The notes under the pieces: model-generated | The model's input: only the letters and a program-made list of their open reading frames with translations | What the model was told of the DNA's origin: nothing | The model's database searches: none | Assembly: GCA_030710605.1 (NCBI GenBank) | Contig: CP092872.1 | Span: 93,584,627-93,648,626, forward strand | From: Cordylochernes scorpioides | Lineage: Eukaryota > Arthropoda > Arachnida > Pseudoscorpiones > Chernetidae | DNA: 64,000 bases | Direction of reading: 5' to 3' | Translations under genes and position numbers: made by a program | Part shown: positions 57,351-64,000 of the stretch, one piece after another | How the letters are laid out: each line of letters starts with the position of its first letter | Numbering within the stretch: position 1 is the stretch's first letter

Positions 57351-57429
57351 ACTGAAGATGTGTTTTAAACTTTAATAACAAGCACAAAACACAAGTATTT
57401 TAGATATGAGTTTCTTTTCATTTTATTAT

Positions 57430-57560
57430 TGCCTTCTCAAGCTTTCGGGAATTTACGACCTTCTACAGGAGTTCAAAACGAATATTATTGTTTGTATTGT
57501 GGGGAATAGAAGAGCGGAAATGCCCAAAAGCTTGAGAATTCACTAATAAAAAGAAAAGAA
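57430..57560 (-). repeat. Fold-back piece with Penelope-like terminal motif
   Basis: TTCTCAAGCTTTCGGG and CCCAAAAGCTTGAGAA face each other; the - strand has CCTGTAGAAGGTCG and CCCGAAAGCTTGAG, like the ends of the 20782-21916 element. Confidence 0.45.
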
Positions 57561-57604
57561 ACTAATTCCTAGATACATGTAGCATTATTGTAAAACCAAA
57601 TTAT

Positions 57605-57900
57605 CTTTACACTGGGATCGAACAACCTACACCTCAATCATAAGACCGGTCTTTACCAATGGCCATCCAGTCTTTATTGCTGAAAATAAAACCACATTTA
57701 AGAAATTCGAAAGCTTTGAAAACCATATCATCTAGAAAATAAGATGGGCCCCATGGTTTGTCAAGAACAGTATCATTATAAAGGATCTCAAGATAGAAAA
57801 CATAAATGACTTCATAATAAGACAATCATTCAACTTCTAAGAAAAATCAGAAATACTTGAAAACGTAACCTTCCAAGAATCTTGCAATTAGGAACAAGAA
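57605..57900 (+). pseudogene. Jockey-type LINE ORF2 C-terminal fragment
   Basis: Frame: YTSIIRPVFTNGHPVF, TTFKKFESFENHII, stop, KIRWAPWFVKNSIIIKDLKI, ENINDFIIRQSFNF, stop. The R-P-V-x-T-x-G-x-P and APWFVxNxxIxxDLxI motifs are those after the reverse transcriptase in Jockey elements. Two in-frame stops. 57900-58300 seems to be its decayed 3' end. Confidence 0.7.
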
Positions 57901-58305
57901 ACGAAGAAATGAAACCCCAAAAATCAAGGTAACACCTCTATCAGATCATGAAAAATGAAGCCATATGGAATAAAAAGAAAGAAAAATCATTTGATCAGAA
58001 CAAAATGAATGAGAGTAAAACAGCCCATTTTAGAAGAATGAAAATCCCAAATCCAATATTCCACACTACAAGGCTCTAACCATGTAAATATGTAAATACA
58101 GTGTAAATGTGATGTAAATATTATCCATTGTAAATATCATAACCTTGGTTTTGAGTGGTACCTAATAAAGTTAGTTTTCGATCTAAAACTGTATTCCATA
58201 TAACTTTATCATGATTATTATTTTGTTAAATTTAGGTGGCCTTCTTACATTGCTAAAATGTTTCGGAATAGCATTTATATATTTGAAAACCAACGAATAA
58301 ATATG

Positions 58306-58750
58306 TCATGGACAAAACTTAAGGAAGTTGAACCCTTTAGCATGTATATCGGGATTGAGATAATAACTCTGAAAGATATTACAGTGACCTTTATTGAAGA
58401 CACACGAGATAACCAATATACACCCATGGACAGAACTTAAGGAAGTTGTACCTTTTACCATGTATATCGGGATTCAGACAATAACTCTGAAAGATATTAC
58501 AGTGACCTTTATTGAAGACACACGAGATAACCAATATACACCCATGGGCAGAACTTAAGGAAGTTGTACCTTTTACCATGTATATCGGGATTCAGACAAT
58601 AACTCTGAAAGATATTACAGTGACCTTTATTGAAGACACACGAGATAACCGAGTGTATTTTTCTTAAAAAAAAATAATAATAATAAATAAATAAAAACGA
58701 CCGGCGACATCAAAGACTTTCCACTTTCTTAAGTTTTGTCCATGAGTGTA
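58306..58750. mobile_element. Family F MITE with internal 120-bp triplication
   Basis: The left part (AAAACTTAAGGAAGTT to GAAGACACACGAGATAACC) is repeated three times, then one right part ending TTAAGTTTTGTCCATGAGTG. Confidence 0.8.
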
Positions 58751-58929
58751 TATGGTTAAATTTTGGACCCTTTGAATGGTATTGTATTTTCATTAAGTTC
58801 AAACCTCAGTATTAGAGTATATTGAGCGTTATAAGGTATTGATGGATAATAATAGCATATTTATCCTTTTATTGGAAATTTGATAATAGATTTGGTTGAT
58901 GCTTTTTTTAAACATTAAGTGATATTCTT

Positions 58930-59030
58930 CAAGTAAAAAATTTTACTGGCCGAAATATATTTAATTATAAGAACTATGAATGCCCCCCCCCCCCCCCCCC
59001 AGCCAGGGAACCTTTATCTTTTAGTATTTT
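58930..59030. repeat. Family J end and C tract
   Basis: TTTTACTGGCCGAAATATAT and AAGAACTATGAATGCC match 11772-11805; followed by about 19 C. Confidence 0.5.
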
Positions 59031-59130
59031 GTTCATATTTGGCAAACAAGTTTGTACCGTTTCGTTCTGAATGGTTATGGGTATCTTTTTTTCAAATATA
59101 TAATCACTGATGTTTATAAAGATAGAAGAA

Positions 59131-59547
59131 TAAGAACATTAAACATCCAGGGAAAAGTTTCTTTAAATAAATAAATAATAATATCAATAATTGACAATAT
59201 GACCCAGAATAAGTATATTGCTACGGCGTTTTATGGTTTCCACAAGTCCATATCTCAGAAGAAGGCCAAGTGACACTCACTCCTCACTTTCTTACTGCTA
59301 CTTTTTTTGTGTTGTTTTTCTTGCTTCCCTCTTTCTCTTTCTTGTTTTTTTTTCTTTTTCTTCTGTCTATATCGTTGTTTTCTTTGTCTCACTGCTTTGT
59401 TCTTATGCATACCTCTGGTGAATCCTGTATAGGGTCAGTGACCCTAAATAAAGGCATTTTGTTGTTGTTGTTGTATAAATAAATAATAATAATAATAATA
59501 AAATAAATAAAAAGTAAATTTTCCCTGGATGTTTAATGTTCTTATTT
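59131..59547. repeat. Fold-back element split by a LINE 3' end
   Basis: AATAAGAACATTAAACATCC and its inverse GGATGTTTAATGTTCTTATT are the outer ends. Confidence 0.7.
59184..59475 (+). mobile_element. LINE 3' end
   Basis: Flanked by TAAATAAATAATAATA at 59168-59183 and 59476-59491 (low complexity). Has the 3' stem-loop TATAGGGTCAGTGACCCTAA, AATAAAGGC and (GTT)n. No coding part recognised. Confidence 0.75.
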
Positions 59548-59599
59548 TAATATTGATTCAAGGGATTATTTTATGGAATTTATCTAAAGATAGAAGAGT

Positions 59600-59880
59600 T
59601 TATCATTTTATATTCTGTATATTTATATAGCTTTACAGAATTCTTAGATTTGAAAAAGAACAGTTTCCTTGGAATTTAGTTTTTCTGCCTTGATAGATCT
59701 CTTATAGGTTAGTAAATCCATGTAGAATAGCTTCCTTGCTTCCGTATATTTATATAGCTTAACAGAATTCTTAGATTTGGAAAAGAAGAGTGTTATATAA
59801 ACAATTTCCTTTGAATTTAGTTTTTCTACCTTGATAGATCTCTTAGTAAATTAGGTTAGTAAATCCATCTAGGATAGCTT
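59600..59880. repeat. Direct duplication of about 125 bp
   Basis: AACAGAATTCTTAGATTTG, TTTAGTTTTTCT and TTGATAGATCTCTTA each occur twice. 59880-60140 holds nothing recognised. Confidence 0.65.
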
Positions 59881-60147
59881 AAATAGTGTATAAACTTAGA
59901 GACATAAATGATTGAAATGATGGGAATTTTGGGTTTATTGACGATACAGTTGAAGAAGAGACCTCTAGGGAGAAGTTGGGAGTTGTTCTTTCTTGGGGCG
60001 CTGGACTTGTGGTGGCATTGGACCAGATAGGATGTCTTTACAACGTTAAAAATATATATACAAATAAAACAAACTTTTTTTATTTAACACAATGAGATAT
60101 ATCCTATACTTGTTCAATGCTACTGTTCTTGATGCTTGACTTGAGAA

Positions 60148-62140
60148 GTGGAGACGAAGAGATTCCCAGTTCTAATCCACGGGCGATGAAGAGATTCCCT
60201 GTTCCAATTCACGGGCGACAAGAGAATCCCTGTTCCAATTCACGGGCGACTAAGAGATTCCCTGTTCCAATTCACGGACGACGAAGAGATTCCCAGTTCC
60301 AATTCACGGGCGACGAAGAGATTCCTAGTTCCAATTCACGGGCGACGAAGAGATTCCCAGTTCCAATCCACGGGCGTCGAAGAGATTCCTAGTTCCAATC
60401 CACGGGCGACGAAGAGATTTCCAGTTCCAATCCACGGGCGACGAAGAGATTCCCAGTTCCAATTCACGGGCGACGAAGAGATTCCCAGTTTCAATCCACG
60501 GGCAACGAAGAGATTCCCAGTTCCAATCCACGGGCGACGAAGAGATTCCCTGTTCCAATCCACGGGCAACGAAGAGATTCCCAGTTCCAATCCACGGGCG
60601 ACGAAGAGATTCCCTGTTCCAATCCACGGGCGACGAAGAGATTCCCTGTTCCAATCCACGGGCAACGAAGAGATTCCCAGTTCCAATCCACGGGCAACGA
60701 AGAGATTCCCAGTTCCAATCCACGGGCAACGAAGAGATTCCCAGTTCCAATCCACGGGCGACGAAGAGATTCCCTGTTCCAATTCACGGAAGGCGAAGAG
60801 ATTCCCAGTTCCAATCCACGGGCGACGAAGAGATTCCCTGTTCCAATTCACGGAAGGCGAAGAGATTCCCAGTTCCAATCCACGGGCGACGAAGAGATTC
60901 CCTGTTCCAATCCACTGGCAACGAATAGATTCCCAGTTCCAATCCACGGGCAACGAAGAGATTCCCAGTTCCAATCCACGGGCAACGAAGAGATTCCCAG
61001 TTCCAATCCACGGGCGACGAAGAGATTCCCTGTTCCAATCCACGGGCGACGAAGAGATTCCCTGTTCCAATCCACGGGCAACGAAGAGATTCCCAGTTCC
61101 AATCCACGGAAGGCGAAGAGATTCCCAGTTCCAATCCACGGGCGACGAAGAGATTCCCTGTTCCAATCCACGGGCAACGAAGAGATTTCCAGTTCCAATC
61201 CACGGGCGACGAAGAGATTCCCTGTTCCAATCCACGGGCAACGAAGAGATTCCCAGTTCCAATCCACGGGCGACGAAGAGATTCCCAGTTCCAATTCACG
61301 GGCGACGAAGAGATTCCCTGTTCCAATCCACGGGCAACGAAGAGATTCCCAGTTCCAATTCACGGGCAACGAAGAGATTCCCAGTTCCAATCCACGGGCG
61401 ACGAAGAGATTCCTTGTTCCAATTCACGGGCGACGAAGAGATTCCCAGTTCCAATCCACGGAAGGCGAAGAGATTCCCAGTTCCAATCCACGGGCGACGA
61501 AGAGATTCCCTGTTCCAATCCACTGGCAACGAAGAGATTCCCAGTTCCAATCCACGGGCAACGAAGAGATTCCCAGTTCCAATCCACGGGCAACGAAGAG
61601 ATTCCCAGTTCCAATCCACGGGCGACGAAGAGATTCCCTGTTCCAATCCACGGGCGACGAAGAGATTCCTTGTTCCAATCCACGGGCGACGAAAAGATTC
61701 CCTGTTCCAATCCACGGGCGACGAAGAGATTCCCTGTTCCAATCCACGGGCGACGAAGAGATTCCCTGTTCCAATCCACGGGCGACGAAGAGATTCCCAG
61801 TTCCAATCCACGGGCAACGAAGAGATTCCCAGTTCCAATCCACGGGCGACGAAGAGATTCCCTGTTCCAATCCACGGGCGACGAAGAGATTCCCAGTTCC
61901 AATTCACGGGCGACGAAGAGATTCCCAGTTCCAATCCACGGGCGACGAAGAGATTCCTTGTTCCAATCCACGGGCGACGAAAAGATTCCCTGTTCCAATC
62001 CACGGGCGACGAAGAGATTCCCTGTTCCAATCCACGGGCGACGAAGAGATTCCCTGTTCCAATCCACGGGCGACGAAGAGATTCCCTGTTCCAATCCACG
62101 AGCGACGAAGATATTTCTAGTTCCAATTCAAAGAAGGCGA
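60148..62140. repeat. 32-bp satellite array, about 62 units
   Basis: The unit is GAAGAGATTCCC(A/T)GTTCC followed by AAT(C/T)CACGGGC(G/A)AC. Variants: CAACG for CGACG, TGTTCC for AGTTCC, AATTC for AATCC, GGAAGGC for GGGCGAC. No unrelated spacers. The array is GC-richer than its surroundings and open in several frames on both strands. Confidence 0.95.
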
Positions 62141-62452
62141 AGAGTCAAACACATTCCAAGTCGATAGGAGCTCACTCCATATTGTATATTTCTTCCAGAT
62201 TTGGCGGTCTTTTAAGAGCTGGATTGATCAGTCAAAGAAGTATAAGCTACAGGCTTAAAGATCGGCAACAATCGACAACTCAGCCAGGCAAGAAAAATCT
62301 TCAAGACTATATATCCCATTGTTGTCTCTAAATTGGAGAATTGTTTATGCACATAGACATAAAGCAACAACTTTAAAATATATATATACACTGGCCACCC
62401 AACTGTCCTGGTGTGGAACTAACACCTACCCACATTTTCTCATCTCCAGCAA

Positions 62453-62560
62453 TGGCCGCAGCCTTGCAGAAAATTGACATGGACCTAGAGCAGCAGCTTT
62501 ACACACCCAAGATAGTGGACATTGCGACTGCTGTGATAGAGATGCATGGGGACATCTGAG
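62453..62560 (+). pseudogene. Unassigned short ORF, possible terminal exon
   Basis: Preceded by TTTTCTCATCTCCAG; reads MAAALQKIDMDLEQQLYTPK, then IVDIATAVIEMHGDI and stop. ACTGGCCACCCAA occurs on both sides (62390 and 62590), so it may lie in a mobile element. Not recognised. Confidence 0.3.
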
Positions 62561-63019
62561 GCTCTTCATTGGACACGACAACAACAACAACTGGCCACCC
62601 AAAAAAATTGCATCACCTATAAACATTTTAGCATATTTTCACAGCAAATTTTAACGAATTGTTTTTCTTATATACCTCTATTAATTAAGGAAGGCAACTT
62701 AGGGGTGTTTTCCAAATTCCAAAAATAATATCTGTTGTGCTTTAACTTTAAAAGCACTCAAAAATATAATAAACTTGAATTTATTTATTCAAGTCTAAAA
62801 AAAAAAAGCTTTGCATATAGAACAAAGAATAAGAAGAAAAAAAAACATTTTAGGAAAAGCAAAAACAAAACAAAAGTACTGGTCAAAAAGAAACATTTAA
62901 AATCGCAGATTAATATCTTCAACAATATCAAATAATTATCGATAGATGACAAATGCAAATTTACATTTATAATTGCATTCCTCCTTCTCTTTCTATCATT
63001 GCCTTTCTGTTTTTTCAAA

Positions 63020-63243
63020 TACACTCATGGACAAAACTTAAGGAAGTTGTACCTTTTAGCATGTATATCGGGATTCAGACAATAACTCTGAAAGATATTT
63101 GATACATAGTGACCTTTATTGAAGATACACGAGATAACCAAGTTTGAACAAAATTGTCTGTCTCCTTCAGAAAAAACAAAACAAAACAGACAACCGGCGA
63201 CATCAAAGACTTTCCACTTTCTTAAGTTTTTTCCATGAGTATA
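63020..63243. mobile_element. Family F mariner-like MITE, full length
   Basis: TACACTCATGGACAAAACTT and AAGTTTTTTCCATGAGTATA are inverted ends with flanking TA, typical of Tc1/mariner insertion. Confidence 0.85.
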
Positions 63244-63599
63244 TATACTTAGAAAGTTATTTATAAATTCTGTATAAAAAATAATCATGTTAGTAAACTG
63301 GCATTTTTCCAAGGAAAATATCCTAAATTTTCTCCCTTCAGGAAAGTTAAGCAAAGTCACAGAGTGAAGTGGAGCAAAAATAAACCCGGTCACGCTGCTA
63401 ATTGGAAAGGGTTCTAATTAAGTGTCCGGATATCCGTAAATTCCAGGGTGGCCGAGCGTTCTCGACTCCTTCGTTCGTACCATTTCACCGCCTCTAGGAT
63501 GGTTAATTGACCTAAACATACAACAGACAGGGTCAAAAACTATTATTTAAAAAAAATAATATTCACAGAAAATGTGGCATTAATTTTCTAATGGATTTC

Positions 63600-64000
63600 T
63601 TTTATTGACAAATAGATGAGCTTTCGAGCTAAAAACTGATCTTTATCAAGTCGCTCTATATGTAAATATATATTCTAAGCAAAAGACCCGGGCATTGCCT
63701 TATTTTTCACCAAGTGAATTTTTACCCGAGTGCTGTATGTAGATTTAAAACATTTTCCATCGTAATATCAATATTGTGCGAAAAGCAAGAATTTTTCTTT
63801 TAAGACCAAATGAAATAAACGTTCTATTGTATCCTTACTACGATGAAAAATGTTGGGATGATTTGGTTCATCAGGGGGAACCCTTCCAACGGTTTCGCCA
63901 AGTAGAAATTTTGTTTTATTTGGTTTTTTAAAAAGTAACATTCGTGATTTGTGGATTTATTATATATAGATGGCGCATTATTGTCTTATATTTAATTTAT
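63600..64000. repeat. Mixed repeat ends at the right edge
   Basis: 63600-63660 carries an inverted CTTGATAAAGATC/GAGCTCGAAAGC motif; 63680-63740 a decayed CCCGGGCATTGCC element end; 63930-64000 a family L arm with TATAGATGGCGCATTATTG. Confidence 0.5.

Noticed and set aside
60148..62140. CRISPR-like array
   Set aside because: The repeats are contiguous 32-bp units without unrelated spacers, in a eukaryotic window; it is a satellite.
60325..62331. Long ORFs (up to 308 residues) in the satellite as real proteins
   Set aside because: They occur in several overlapping frames on both strands and only restate the repeat unit; kept as a finding, not as genes.
63440..63510. Leu/Ser-type tRNA (GTGGCCGAGCG)
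   Set aside because: An A-box-like word only; no B box at the right distance and no cloverleaf.
63600..63660. Another hammerhead
   Set aside because: Has CTTGATAAAG and GAAAGC in order but no CUGANGA core and no consistent outer stem.

Overview
Eukaryotic (invertebrate animal) genomic DNA: AT-rich, intron-rich and dominated by mobile-element debris. Two conserved protein genes can be assembled exon by exon with GT/AG splice sites and matching phases. The first is a NUDT18-type Nudix hydrolase on the + strand (3806-12618, five coding exons, 300 residues). The second is a DAZAP1/Hrb27C-type hnRNP on the - strand (53739 down to 16853, twelve coding exons, 413 residues). They lie tail to tail, about 4.2 kb apart. 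The retroelement content (Penelope-like GIY-YIG elements, Jockey/I-type and zinc-finger-tailed LINEs, tRNA-derived SINEs) fits an arthropod, perhaps a chelicerate. That is inference only; another invertebrate phylum cannot be excluded.

Layout. 1-3.75 kb: 73-bp and 110-bp tandem repeats and fold-back elements. 3.8-12.6 kb: NUDT18, its introns packed with MITEs and SINEs, including a hAT-type MITE with an exact 8-bp target duplication. 12.6-13.7 kb: degenerate minisatellite right after the NUDT18 stop. 13.7-16.8 kb: AT-rich DNA and repeats. 16.85-53.74 kb: DAZAP1, with introns of up to 9 kb that hold nearly every repeat family, three truncated LINEs with perfect target-site duplications (TSDs), a Penelope-like inverted repeat, a solo-LTR candidate and two hammerhead-ribozyme-like sequences. 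53.8-60.1 kb: decayed Penelope and Jockey fragments and a LINE inside a fold-back element. 60.1-62.1 kb: a 32-bp satellite of about 62 units. 62.1-64 kb: more repeats.

Repeat families named here: A, fold-back element with a GGTAACA/TGTTACC stem and ends like AAGGCACAATTTGGATTA; B, tRNA-type SINE of about 300 bp; C, pogo-like MITE with ends ACAGTAGAACCTC; D, pogo-like MITE with ends CAGTTAAACCTGTCTATAG; E, pogo-like MITE with ends ACAGTAAAACCCC; F, mariner-like MITE with ends ACTCATGGACAAAACTTAAG; G, ends CTTCTTTAATTCAAC; H, ends AAAAAGGCATCTCCTGAT; I, hairpin of about 340 bp with AGAAATAATCGTTATTTC-type arms; J, hairpin with ends AAAGATACTTCGGCCAGTAA; K, hairpin with ends AAGGCATATATTGGAT; L, hairpin with ends GCGCCATCTATA.

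Most distinctive signal: a sequence at 35514-35556 (- strand) with a complete hammerhead core (CUGAUGA, GAAA, UA cleavage site) and three closed stems; a related copy at 37433-37474 with one core substitution; and looser versions of the same layout in the Penelope arms and in several fold-back families.
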